DNA from: Rhodanobacter glycinis
GTDB lineage: Bacteria; Pseudomonadota; Gammaproteobacteria; Xanthomonadales; Rhodanobacteraceae
NCBI RefSeq assembly: GCF_006438785.1
Contig: NZ_RCZB01000003.1
Coordinates: 310,001 to 374,000 of the forward strand
DNA: 64,000 nt
Direction: 5' to 3'
Shown: positions 9,753 to 26,143 of the stretch, piece after piece
How positions within the stretch are numbered: the first letter of the stretch is position 1
How the letters are laid out: each line of letters begins with the position of its first letter
Position numbers and translations under genes: made by a program
Notes under the pieces: generated by a model
What the model was told of the DNA's origin: nothing
Seen by the model: the letters and a program-made list of their open reading frames with translations, nothing else
Databases searched by the model: none

Positions 9753-10331
9753 ATGACCACCCTGATTCTCGGCTTGCTGATCTTTCTCGGCATCCACTCG
9801 CTGCGCATATTCGCCAACGACTGGCGCAACCGGCAGCAGGCCCGACTGGGCGAGCTGCCATGGAAGGGTCTGTACTCGCTGGCCTCGATCATCGGCTTCG
9901 TGCTGATCGTATGGGGTTTCGGCCTGGCGCGGCAGCATCCCGTGCTGCTGTACGTGCCGCCGCTGGCGCTGCGCCACCTCAATGCGCTGTTCACCCTGGC
10001 CGCGTTCGTGCTGGTGGCTGCCGCCTATGTCCCGCGCAACCATCTCAAGGCGAAATTCGGCCATCCGATGCTGCTGGGCGTGAAGGTGTGGGCGTTCGGC
10101 CACCTGCTCGCCACCGGCATGCTGCGTGACGTGGTGCTGTTCGGTGCCTTCCTGCTGTGGGCGGTGGTGCTGTTCATCGTGTCGCGTCGACGCGACCGCG
10201 GCACCGGTACGGTCTATCCGGCCGGCACGCTGACGGGTGACGTGCTCGCCGTGGTCATCGGCGTCGCCGCCTGGGCGGCGTTCGCGTTCTGGCTGCATCT
10301 GTGGCTGATCGGCGTGAGCCCGATGGCGTGA
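9753..10331 (+). CDS. NnrU family membrane protein
   Basis: A 192-residue inner-membrane protein with about five or six hydrophobic helices, starting with TLILGLLIFLGIHSLRIFAN. It carries family markers LGELPWKGLYSLASIIGF, VPPLALRHLNALFTLAAF and FGHPMLLGVKVWAFGHLLA. NnrU proteins are associated with denitrification and nitric-oxide metabolism in some bacteria, but the molecular function is unknown and no nitrite or NO reductase gene is nearby. Start selected because GGAG lies eight bases upstream of the ATG. The in-frame extension upstream is not conserved-looking. A TATACT hexamer at about 9717 could be the -10 box. Confidence 0.87.
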   Translation: MTTLILGLLIFLGIHSLRIFANDWRNRQQARLGELPWKGLYSLASIIGFVLIVWGFGLARQHPVLLYVPPLALRHLNALFTLAAFVLVAAAYVPRNHLKAKFGHPMLLGVKVWAFGHLLATGMLRDVVLFGAFLLWAVVLFIVSRRRDRGTGTVYPAGTLTGDVLAVVIGVAAWAAFAFWLHLWLIGVSPMA

Positions 10332-10409
10332 GGGGTGACGAGAGTCATCTACGCACATGCTGCGACCTGCGCTAGAGTTTGCCGCATCCCCCACCACGAG
10401 GAACGACGC

Positions 10410-10607
10410 ATGGCTGGTTTCCTGCTTTGGCTGTTGCTGCTGGTGTTTTGCTGGCCACTCGCGCTGTTGGCGCTGGTGCTATATCCGATCGTCTGGCTGC
10501 TGATGCTGCCGTTCCGGCTGGTCGGCATCACCGTCGGCGCGGTATTCGCCTTTCTCGGCGCCCTGCTGATGCTGCCGGCACGTGTGCTGCGCGGCCATCC
10601 GGTCTGA
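10410..10607 (+). CDS. Small two-helix membrane protein
   Basis: A 65-residue, very hydrophobic protein that I do not recognise by family. One long hydrophobic stretch (residues 3-32, LLWLLLLVFCWPLALLALVL) is followed by an RLVG turn and a second hydrophobic segment (VGAVFAFLGALLMLPA), and it ends with basic residues RVLRGHPV. This suggests a two-helix hairpin in the inner membrane with basic ends in the cytoplasm. A GAGGA ribosome site sits eight bases before the ATG, which supports a real gene. It lies between nnrU and a methyltransferase on the same strand. Confidence 0.65.
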   Translation: MAGFLLWLLLLVFCWPLALLALVLYPIVWLLMLPFRLVGITVGAVFAFLGALLMLPARVLRGHPV

Positions 10608-10632
10608 GCGGCAACACCTGATCCAGCCGCAC

Positions 10633-11229
10633 GTGGAGAAGCCGCACTCGCCCGCGTGCGAGCGCAATCGCGAGCCGATCCTGGCCGTGCTGCGCGAGCA
10701 TTTCGCCGACCGTCGGCACGTGCTGGAGATCGGCAGCGGCAGCGGCCAGCACGCGGTGCATTTTGCCGCGGCGCTACCGCAGCTGATCTGGCAGAGTTCG
10801 GACCGCGCGGAGAACCTGCCAGGCATCCGCGCCTGGCTCGACGAAGCGGCGCTGCCGAATACCCCGGCACCATTGACGCTTGATGTCGCCGGCGCCTGGC
10901 CAGCCGGGCCGTTCGACGCGGTGTTCAGCGCCAATACCTTGCACATCATGGCGTGGCACGAGGTCGAACAACTGTTCGCGCGGTTGCCCATGATCACCAC
11001 CGATGACGCGCGCGTGATCATCTACGGCCCGTTCAACCATGAAGGCCGCTACAGCAGCGACAGCAATGCCGCGTTCGACCAGTGGCTGAAGGCGCGCGGC
11101 GCCCACATGGCGATCCGCGATGCCGAGGCGGTCGATGCACTCGCCGGTGCCGCCGGCTTCGTCCTGCTCGACGACATCGCGATGCCGGCCAACAACCGCT
11201 GCCGCGTGTGGCGCCGCGTCCGCGACTGA
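10633..11229 (+). CDS. DUF938 SAM-dependent methyltransferase
   Basis: A class I SAM-dependent methyltransferase of the DUF938 family (about 198 residues). Motif I is LEIGSGSGQHAVHFA. Other family-specific segments are the N-terminal SPACERNREPILAVLRE, FDAVFSANTLHIM, and IIYGPFNHEGRYSSDSNAAFD. The substrate is unknown. The start is uncertain. The GTG at 10633 begins the family's usual MEKP-SPACERN sequence, but the ribosome site is weak. The frame continues to a GTG at 10582 that overlaps the upstream small membrane gene, so a longer protein is possible. Confidence 0.87.
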   Translation: MEKPHSPACERNREPILAVLREHFADRRHVLEIGSGSGQHAVHFAAALPQLIWQSSDRAENLPGIRAWLDEAALPNTPAPLTLDVAGAWPAGPFDAVFSANTLHIMAWHEVEQLFARLPMITTDDARVIIYGPFNHEGRYSSDSNAAFDQWLKARGAHMAIRDAEAVDALAGAAGFVLLDDIAMPANNRCRVWRRVRD

Positions 11230-11285
11230 ACGTCGGCCTGCACAGCGTGCCTGCATAACCGCGCCGAACCGGGTACAAAGGCAGC

Positions 11286-11687
11286 ATGAAATCGATCGAC
11301 ACGTTGACGCCCTGCCCCTGCGGCAATCCGGCCGGCTACAGCCAATGCTGCGGTCTCCTGCACGACGGCCTGGCCGCGACGACGGCGGCGCAACTGATGC
11401 GTTCGCGCTACAGCGCCTATGTCCTGAAGCGCGAGGATTACCTGCTGGCGAGCTGGCATGCCGACACACGGCCGGCGTCATTGCGGCTGGCCGCGCAACA
11501 GCCGGCACCGACCTGGCTGGGGCTGGAAATCCGCCAGCAGCGGCAGGTCGACGACGATCACGCCATCGTCGAGTTCGTCGCCCGCTACCGACTCGGCGGC
11601 GGTCGCGCACAACGTCAGCACGAGACCAGCCGCTTCGTGCGCGAGGATGGCCGCTGGTATTACCTCGACGGCGAACTCAAGAGCTGA
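11286..11687 (+). CDS. ychJ: YchJ family SEC-C motif protein
   Basis: A 133-residue protein of the YchJ/UPF0225 family. The N-terminal CPCGNPAGYSQCC is a SEC-C zinc-binding motif (C-x-C-x8-C-C), like that at the SecA C-terminus. The rest is the NTF2-like YchJ domain with AAQLMRSRYSAYVL, ASWHADTRP, WLGLEI, FVARYR and FVREDGRWYYLDG, all characteristic. No enzymatic role has been established. It is a stand-alone gene with a short upstream spacer, convergent with ligB. Confidence 0.92.
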   Translation: MKSIDTLTPCPCGNPAGYSQCCGLLHDGLAATTAAQLMRSRYSAYVLKREDYLLASWHADTRPASLRLAAQQPAPTWLGLEIRQQRQVDDDHAIVEFVARYRLGGGRAQRQHETSRFVREDGRWYYLDGELKS

Positions 11688-11709
11688 CGCTCATAGCTTG
11701 TGAAATAGT

Positions 11710-11842
11710 CGACCGCCGTAGCGGGAGCGTCGCCGGGCGTTCGTGACAAGGTGCGGTGTGGGCAAATTCGGGGAGTTTGGTGAACCAAATGACTCGAATT
11801 TGACCGCAGCGCGCCGCCGGCACGGGCGTCCGACGGCGGTCG
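11710..11842. repeat. Nested inverted repeat in ychJ-ligB spacer
   Basis: The 184-base spacer between the convergent ychJ and ligB genes contains nested inverted repeats. The outer arms are CGACCGCCGT (11710-11719) and ACGGCGGTCG (11833-11842). Inside, CAAATTCG (11763-11770) pairs with CGAATTTG (11795-11802), and TTTGG (11776-11780) pairs with CCAAA (11785-11789) around a TGAA loop, leaving an internal loop between the two stems. The A/T-rich inner hairpin stands out against GC-rich flanks. It could be a bidirectional terminator or a remnant of a small repeat. There is no obvious T-run on either side, apart from a T stretch at about 11855-11860. Confidence 0.5.
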
Positions 11843-11871
11843 CAGTAGGTGGGCGATTTTTTCCCAAGCTC

Positions 11872-14443
<2,572 letters not shown>

Positions 14444-14579
14444 GCAAGGGCTCCGTCAAGATGGCAGTCAGCGGCAGGAAACCGTGTCAGCGACACGCAC
14501 GGCTGAAGTGTATGCGTCAGCCGGGGCGGATGCTGCCGGCGCAAGCGCGCATCGTGCAGTGAAGTTCAGACCCGCAGCA

Positions 14580-16691
14580 TCACAGCTCGAGTCGCACGCC
14601 CAGCATCCAGCAGCGTCCCGGCGCCGGCTCGTAGTAACGGCCATTGCTGTCGTTGACGATCACCGACCCGACGATGCGTCGATTGAACAAGTTGTCGATG
14701 CGCAGGCTCAGATGCAGTCGCGCATCGCCCATCTGCACACCGTAACCCGCATCGACGCCGGTGCGCAGGTAGCCCGGGGCAAAGGCGCTGTTGCGATCGT
14801 CCACCGCCACCGCACCTGCGCCGTCGAGCTCCACGCCGCCGTGCCAGCCCAGCGCATCGCCATGCTCCAGCCGCAGCGCGCCATAATTGCGCGGCACACC
14901 GGGTATGCGCGAACTGCTGCACGACAGCGCGCCGCAGCCGTCCGCACCGTCGCGGAAATCCGCCTGCAGATGGGTGATGCCGAGCTGCAGGCGCCAGCCG
15001 TTGGCGAGTTCGTCGCGCAGCGACGCCTCGATGCCCTGCCGCCGACTGCGCCCGATGTTGCGATAGGTGGAGCGGCCGCCGCTGCTGCCCGCCACCGCCA
15101 GCTCATTGCGGGTGTCCGCGCGGAACAGCGCCAGGTCCAGCTCCATCGCCTCGCGCGGTTGCCACTTCGCGCCCAGTTCGCGATTGCGGCTGCGTGCGGG
15201 ACGCAGGTTGAATGCCAGTCCGCCACGGCCATCGGCGCGGTAGCCAAGCTCCGCAAAGGTGGGCGTCTCGAAGCCCTCGCCGACGCTGGCATAGATTCGC
15301 CAGTGTTCGTCGGGACGGTATTGCAGGCCGGCGACCGGCGTCGTGGCGGTATAGCGCACGCGGCCGCTGTCATCCGGATTGTCGGCGGAGATGTAGCGAT
15401 CGACCGTGCGAAATTGCACCGTGCTGTGACGAACACCTGCCAGCAGCGCCCAGCGCGTGACGAAGCGCCAGTACAGCTGCGCATACTGGTCGACATCGCG
15501 GACACGGTCATCCTCGTCGCGTCGCAATCGTCCACTGACACCCAGCACGTCGCCGACGAAATTCTCGTAACCCCGGCGCCGCTGATCCTGCACGTCGTAA
15601 CTGGCGCCTGCCACGAATTCCAGCGGTCGGCCCCACCATGCGCCGCGATGTGTCCAGCGCGCATCGGCGCCGCCGTAGCCGCCGGTCAGGTCGACCACGC
15701 CGCCGGCGCTGAGCGGGCTGCGCTGCGCAGCCGGCGGAATCGACAGCACCTGATCGACGGCGCGTTCGCCGGCATAGGTCATCACGCGCAGTTCGTCACG
15801 GTCGCCCAGCAGCTGCTGATAGGTTGCGCCCAACTGCTGCTGCCGCACGCGCTTGCGCGTGTCGTACACCGTCGCCACAGCCGGTGCCTGCCGCGGATCG
15901 GCCTGGTATTGCGCGCGGGTCAGGCCCAGCGGATCCTGCGCGTGCGGCTGCAGCAGCGTGTTCGCCACCAGGGTGAGCTGCCGCCTGGCACCGAGATCGA
16001 AGCGGAGTTTCGCGTTGCCGGCATCGCGCTGCGCGCGGCTGTGCTCGCGGTAACCCCCGGTCTGGAAACGCGACAGCGCGAGGTTGTAGTTCATCGGTCC
16101 GGCGATGCCGCGCGTGTCGATGCCCAGCTTCACGCTGGCATCGCTGCCGACAGACAGACCCAGCGTGGTGACCGGCGTGGCCTCGCCGTCGGCGCTCCAC
16201 AACTGCACCACGCCGCCGGACGAATTGCCGTAGAGCGCCGAGAACGGCCCGCGCAGCACCTCGACGCGATCGGCTGCATCAAGGCTGAAATGCGATAGCT
16301 GGCCCTGACCGTCGGGCATCGTGGCCGGGATGCCATCGGCGTACAGCCGCACCCCACGCACGCCGAAGGTGGCGCGTGCACCAAAGCCGCGGATCGACAA
16401 CTGCTCGTCCTGGGCGTAATTCTGGCGATCGCGCGCCAGCACGCCCGGCATGCCGAGCAGTGCTTCAGACAGATTCACACCCGGCTTGCCGCTGGCACCC
16501 GGTGCCACGCCCGCCGCGCTGAACGAAGCGGGCAGATCGAACGGAGCGATGTCCAGCCGTATCGCCTCCACGCGTACCGGCGGCAACTCGGTCGGCACGG
16601 TGCCGATGTCGGTGTCGGCGGCCATGGCCGTTCCCGACCATGCCAGCCACAGCATCGCCGCGATGACCGCACCCAGATCCATCCTGCTCAT
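14580..16691 (-). CDS. TonB-dependent outer-membrane receptor
   Basis: A 703-residue receptor. An N-terminal signal peptide (IAAMLWLAWSGTAMA) precedes a possible TonB box around LPPVRVEAIRL. The plug domain (about 60-190) contains LLGMPGVLARDRQN, LSIRGFGARATFGVRG and VEVLRGPFSALYGNSSGGV. The rest is the beta-barrel, ending in GRCWMLGVRLEL. The last residue is leucine, not the usual phenylalanine, which is still compatible with outer-membrane assembly. The plug sequence (IRGFGARATFGVRGVRLYADGIP) resembles siderophore or metal-chelate receptors of the FecA/BfrA type. No transport or biosynthesis genes adjoin it, so the substrate is unknown. Confidence 0.88.
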   Translation of the reverse strand: MSRMDLGAVIAAMLWLAWSGTAMAADTDIGTVPTELPPVRVEAIRLDIAPFDLPASFSAAGVAPGASGKPGVNLSEALLGMPGVLARDRQNYAQDEQLSIRGFGARATFGVRGVRLYADGIPATMPDGQGQLSHFSLDAADRVEVLRGPFSALYGNSSGGVVQLWSADGEATPVTTLGLSVGSDASVKLGIDTRGIAGPMNYNLALSRFQTGGYREHSRAQRDAGNAKLRFDLGARRQLTLVANTLLQPHAQDPLGLTRAQYQADPRQAPAVATVYDTRKRVRQQQLGATYQQLLGDRDELRVMTYAGERAVDQVLSIPPAAQRSPLSAGGVVDLTGGYGGADARWTHRGAWWGRPLEFVAGASYDVQDQRRRGYENFVGDVLGVSGRLRRDEDDRVRDVDQYAQLYWRFVTRWALLAGVRHSTVQFRTVDRYISADNPDDSGRVRYTATTPVAGLQYRPDEHWRIYASVGEGFETPTFAELGYRADGRGGLAFNLRPARSRNRELGAKWQPREAMELDLALFRADTRNELAVAGSSGGRSTYRNIGRSRRQGIEASLRDELANGWRLQLGITHLQADFRDGADGCGALSCSSSRIPGVPRNYGALRLEHGDALGWHGGVELDGAGAVAVDDRNSAFAPGYLRTGVDAGYGVQMGDARLHLSLRIDNLFNRRIVGSVIVNDSNGRYYEPAPGRCWMLGVRLEL

Positions 16692-16774
16692 TCGCGCACG
16701 CTTGTCGTGATCAAGGCTTGCAGATTAATCCCTGCGTGGCGCCACGGTGGCACGCCGGCGCATGCGGCGGCAGC

Positions 16775-22671
<5,897 letters not shown>

Positions 22672-22742
22672 CTCACCCCTCCGGGCTGCGCAGGCTACCG
22701 CGATGCCGGGGGCACCGATCGTTCTGCGCAGGAGCGACTCTG

Positions 22743-22771
22743 ACTAAAACACAATTGTTGCGCCGCGTCAA
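22743..22771 (-). promoter_or_regulatory. Candidate sigma-70 promoter of gltBD
   Basis: On the minus strand, TTGACG (22766-22771) and TTTAGT (22743-22748) are separated by 17 bases, matching five of six and four of six consensus positions. They lie about 75 bases upstream of the gltB start. This is the best sigma-70-like pair in the spacer. It was found by eye and not tested. Confidence 0.5.
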
Positions 22772-22791
22772 AGATGAATATGGAGGATGGA

Positions 22792-22813
22792 TATGGACGT
22801 CTAGACTTCCCAA
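22792..22813. promoter_or_regulatory. Candidate operator upstream of gltB
   Basis: TATGGACG, a six-base spacer TCTAGA, then CTTCCCAA, which matches CGTCCATA at five of eight positions. The same left half-site and spacing occur in a perfect form upstream of the TonB receptor at 25961-25982. Read as tandem 8-mers, GGACGTCT-AGACTTCC matches the enteric MetJ consensus (AGACGTCT repeated) at 13 of 16 bases. The site lies about 20 bases upstream of the proposed -35 box. The regulator is unknown. Confidence 0.45.
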
Positions 22814-22855
22814 CGAGATCTTCCGCCGCCGGACCGCGCCACGCGGCCATTGCGC

Positions 22856-22891
22856 GAGGTACGCGCGCCGGTTGTCCGACGCGTGTACCTC
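22856..22891 (-). terminator. Hairpin downstream of TonB receptor gene
   Basis: GAGGTACGCGCG (22856-22867) can pair with CGCGTGTACCTC (22880-22891) over 12 base pairs including one G-T, around a 12-base loop. It follows the stop of the minus-strand receptor gene. There is no T-run, so it may be a 3'-end stabiliser and not a classical terminator. Confidence 0.4.
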
Positions 22892-22924
22892 GCCGGCCAA
22901 AGCCTCCGCATCGGCCTGCTGGAT

Positions 22925-25735
22925 CTACATCTTGTACTTCACGCCCAGCGTGTAGAACCGGCCGACCATGCCGGCCTGCGCCCAGGTCGGGTTGTAGTTG
23001 TTGCCTGCGTAGTTGCTCGGGTCGAACGGCGCCTCGCGGTTGAAGGCATTCAGGATCGAGGCGGTCAACGAGAAGTGGTCGTTGAAGTCGTAGCTTCCGG
23101 TCAGGTCGAACGTGGTGAACGAAGCCACATGGCAGCTCGGTGGGAACGCATCGCCATTGTCGTCCACCGAGATGCAGCCCTCGCCATTGTCCGGCGCGGT
23201 CATCGTGATGGCGCTGGTGTAGTACAGCGTGCCGGTGATCGTCGCATGACCGAAGCTGAGGCTGTTCGACCAGGAGGCGCGGTCACGCGGCGTGCCCGCG
23301 CCCGAGGACAGTGCGTACGGCCCGTGCGTACCGACGAAGCGCTGCACCGTGCCGTCCTGCAGGGTCAGGTTCCACTCGAAGATGCGCGTGGCGTTGAACT
23401 CGCTGCGCAGTTTCGTACCTCCGCCGAAATCGAAATTGCCGATCAGGTCAAGGTCGACGCCTTTGGTCTGCAGCGAGTTCTGGTTGACGTACGGCGCCAT
23501 CACCACCACGGGTTTCGGCAGCAGGGTGGGATTCTCCGGATCGGGCACGTCGGCGATGATGGCCGAATTCGGCGGCAGCGGCTGGCCCGCGAAGTAGGCG
23601 TCGAGGACCGCCTGCGTATCCTGCTGGCCGATCACACCGGTCTTCTTGATGTCGTAGTAGTCCAGCGAGGCGCTCAGCTGTTCGATCGGCTGATAGACCA
23701 GGCCGAAGGTCCAGCTCTTGGAACGTTCAGGCTTGATGTTCGGATTGCCGATGGTGTCGTAGGCGAGGCCATAGGGCCGCACATAGGCGTTGTTGCCGTG
23801 CGCCGCGGCATAGTCGTCGGGCACCGTGTAGGTGGCGAAGCCCTCCGATTCGCTGGAGCCGTTCTCGGCGAAGCTCGGTGCACGGAAGCCTTTGGACCAG
23901 GTGCCGCGAACCGCCAGCGATTCGATCGGCTTCCACTTGAAACCGATCTTCGGCGAGAAGTTGTTGCCGAAGTCGGAGTAGTGGTCGAAGCGGCCGGAGG
24001 CATCGACTTCCAGCGATTGCAGAAGCAGGGCATCCAGCTCGACATAGGCGCCGGACACGGTGCGCTTGCCGAAGGTGTGCGCTACGCCGAGGCCCTGGGC
24101 CTGCAGGCCCGGGTTGAGATCGGGATCTTTCTGCTCCTCATGGCGCACGTCGACGCCGGTGGCAACGCCCAGCGAACCGCCCGGCAGATCCATGAGCGCG
24201 CGCGAAACATGGAAATCGATCGACTGCAGGTCGGTGGTCGATTTCTTGTGCAGCACGGGCGCCAATTCGGCGAGCAGTTGTGGCGAGTTCTGCGACGGAT
24301 CAAGGAAGTTGTAGCTACCGTCGTTGACGACCTGGACCAGCTTGTTGTAGTTGAGGAAACCGTAGTTGTCGACGGTCAGCTCGTTGTGGTTGAACACCAG
24401 CGCACTGTCGTAGTTCCACTCACCCATGGTGCCATGGATGCCGCCGACGAGACGCGTGTTGTTGTTGTCCTGCTTCGCGCCGCCACGGATGCCGCCGAAT
24501 GCATAAGTGATCAGTGCCGGCGGAGCGAAGGGGTTGTTCGGATTGTCCGAGCCGTCCGGCAGGGTCGCCGGCAGCACGATCGAACGCGTATTGACCGGCG
24601 TGCCCGCGCGGATCTGCGGCGGACCGCCGGCGACCTCGGTCTTGTTGCTGTACACGCTGGCCCCCAGATAGGCCTCGCTGGTCTCGCCCACCTTGATGGT
24701 CAGGCGGCCGTAGGCGCCGAGGCGTTTCTCTTTCGGCTGCAGGTCGGTGTACTGACTGGTGAAGTTCTGCTCGCAACCACTGCCGAGGTCGTTGGTCACC
24801 GGTGTCGTGTCCGGGCCGCAGGGGCGCAGCGGTTGCCACAGCGATCCGTCGACCGCGGTGCCGGTCAGCATGCCGCCCGGTCCGTTCGGGCCGAGCACGG
24901 CCGGCCGGACCATGCCGTAGATCGAGCCGGCGTTGAAACCGGGCTGACCGTTCGTGGCGTCGCTGCCGCCGATCCGGCTGAGGTCGGTGGAGTTGTACGG
25001 GTAGCCGCGGTCGCGTGCCCAGATGCGATCGTCGTTCTGCGCCTCGATGCTGCCATAGGCATTCCAGCCGTCCTTCGCGAGATCGCCACCACCGAACAGC
25101 AGGGTGGCGCGGCGGGTGGTGCCGCCGCCCTTCTGCGAGGTGCCGACGTCGGCCGTGGCCTGCAGCCCCTTGAAGTCGTGCTTGAGAATGATGTTGACGA
25201 CGCCGGCGATCGCGTCGGCGCCGTAGAGCGAGGAGGCTCCGTCTTTCAGTACGTCGATGCGCTCGATCGCATTCACCGGGATCGTGTTGAGATCGACGAA
25301 GGTGCGCTGGCCATCATCCGCCAATGGGTAATTGGCCGAGCGACGGCCATCGATCAGCACCAGGGTCGAGTTCACGGTGAGGCCGCGCAGCGCGACACCG
25401 GCGGAGCCCGCGGCAAATCCGGCGGTGAAGGCCGTAGGAATCGAACCGCTGTTGTCGGCGGAAATAGCGCGCACCACGTCGTTGACGGTCTTCAGGCCGC
25501 TGCGCTCGATCTGCGCGGCGGTGATCACGGTGACCGGCGAGGGCGTCTCCAGATCAACGCGCGGCAGCGCCGAACCGGTGACGGTAATCGCCTGCAATTC
25601 CTGGGCTTTTTTCTGATCGGGGGGCTGCTGGCCGCTGGTATCGGGAGCGGGGGGCGGGGTGGTCTGTGCGACGGCAGTGACAACAGGTGTCAACAGCAAA
25701 CCAGCCAACGCCAAAGCGAGCTTGTTAGGCTTCAT
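22925..25735 (-). CDS. TonB-dependent receptor, large xanthomonad type
   Basis: A 936-residue outer-membrane receptor. The signal peptide is about residues 1-24 (LALALAGLLLTPVVTAVAQ). A Pro/Gln-rich linker precedes the TonB box-like QAITVTGSALPRV. The plug has PSPVTVITAAQIERSGLKT, VALRGLTVNSTLVLIDGRR and IDVLKDGASSLYGADAIAG. A long barrel follows with FGKRTVSGAYVELDALLLQ, GTWSKGFRAPSFAE and, at the end, QAGMVGRFYTLGVKYKM. The last residue is methionine instead of the aromatic usual for barrels. This architecture is common among the many nutrient-scavenging receptors of xanthomonads. The substrate is unknown. Several palindromes lie upstream, suggesting tight transcriptional control. Confidence 0.9.
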   Translation of the reverse strand: MKPNKLALALAGLLLTPVVTAVAQTTPPPAPDTSGQQPPDQKKAQELQAITVTGSALPRVDLETPSPVTVITAAQIERSGLKTVNDVVRAISADNSGSIPTAFTAGFAAGSAGVALRGLTVNSTLVLIDGRRSANYPLADDGQRTFVDLNTIPVNAIERIDVLKDGASSLYGADAIAGVVNIILKHDFKGLQATADVGTSQKGGGTTRRATLLFGGGDLAKDGWNAYGSIEAQNDDRIWARDRGYPYNSTDLSRIGGSDATNGQPGFNAGSIYGMVRPAVLGPNGPGGMLTGTAVDGSLWQPLRPCGPDTTPVTNDLGSGCEQNFTSQYTDLQPKEKRLGAYGRLTIKVGETSEAYLGASVYSNKTEVAGGPPQIRAGTPVNTRSIVLPATLPDGSDNPNNPFAPPALITYAFGGIRGGAKQDNNNTRLVGGIHGTMGEWNYDSALVFNHNELTVDNYGFLNYNKLVQVVNDGSYNFLDPSQNSPQLLAELAPVLHKKSTTDLQSIDFHVSRALMDLPGGSLGVATGVDVRHEEQKDPDLNPGLQAQGLGVAHTFGKRTVSGAYVELDALLLQSLEVDASGRFDHYSDFGNNFSPKIGFKWKPIESLAVRGTWSKGFRAPSFAENGSSESEGFATYTVPDDYAAAHGNNAYVRPYGLAYDTIGNPNIKPERSKSWTFGLVYQPIEQLSASLDYYDIKKTGVIGQQDTQAVLDAYFAGQPLPPNSAIIADVPDPENPTLLPKPVVVMAPYVNQNSLQTKGVDLDLIGNFDFGGGTKLRSEFNATRIFEWNLTLQDGTVQRFVGTHGPYALSSGAGTPRDRASWSNSLSFGHATITGTLYYTSAITMTAPDNGEGCISVDDNGDAFPPSCHVASFTTFDLTGSYDFNDHFSLTASILNAFNREAPFDPSNYAGNNYNPTWAQAGMVGRFYTLGVKYKM

Positions 25736-26143
25736 CGACTTGTCCTCATTGTGGGTGCAACGCGCTCGATGGAGAAGCGGCGAAGTCCGCCAGACCAGGG
25801 AAGCGAGGGGAGTTGCGAGCGCAGTTTTTCACCATTTCGTTACTACTTCAAGCGCTTGGCTGCGCAGGTAGCTTTGCGACACACTCCAGCGAAAGTGGCA
25901 CGCCATATGCCTGATTTGTCGACAAATTGTGAATAAACCCACATTTTGATGACCCATGCATATGGACGTCCATACGTCCATAGCAAATCAACGATCGAAG
26001 CGCGCCGTCGGCATTGCCTCATGTTCTACTGGCGATTGATGCGAGTGTGCCCGCAGCGAGTGACTGGCGTTTCGTCCAACCGGCCTGCGTGCGCCGCCAC
26101 GCGCGTCTCGCACCGGCCGGTCGGCTAGGGGATAATCGACCGC
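25736..26143. other. Regulatory spacer between receptor gene and envC
   Basis: This 408-base divergent spacer has no gene that I can support. It holds three palindromic candidates: CAAGCGCTTG (25849-25858), which resembles LacI-family operators with a central CG; ATTTGTCGACAAAT (25914-25927), a perfect 14-base palindrome; and the TATGGACG-N6-CGTCCATA repeat (25961-25982). The stretch 25860-26000 is locally A/T-rich compared with its surroundings, as expected for a promoter region. Confidence 0.5.
25961..25982. promoter_or_regulatory. Perfect 8-6-8 inverted-repeat operator candidate
   Basis: TATGGACG (25961-25968), spacer TCCATA, CGTCCATA (25975-25982): perfect eight-base arms. It can also be read as tandem MetJ-like 8-mers GGACGTCC-ATACGTCC, matching the AGACGTCT repeat at 12 of 16 positions. 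It is 226 bases upstream of the receptor start and 162 upstream of envC. A degenerate copy stands upstream of gltB. Confidence 0.55.

Noticed and set aside
22850-25936. A 1028-codon plus-strand frame antisense to the TonB receptor gene
   Set aside because: The translation is His/Arg/Gly/Val-biased and lacks any motif, while the minus strand encodes a complete receptor with signal peptide and plug.
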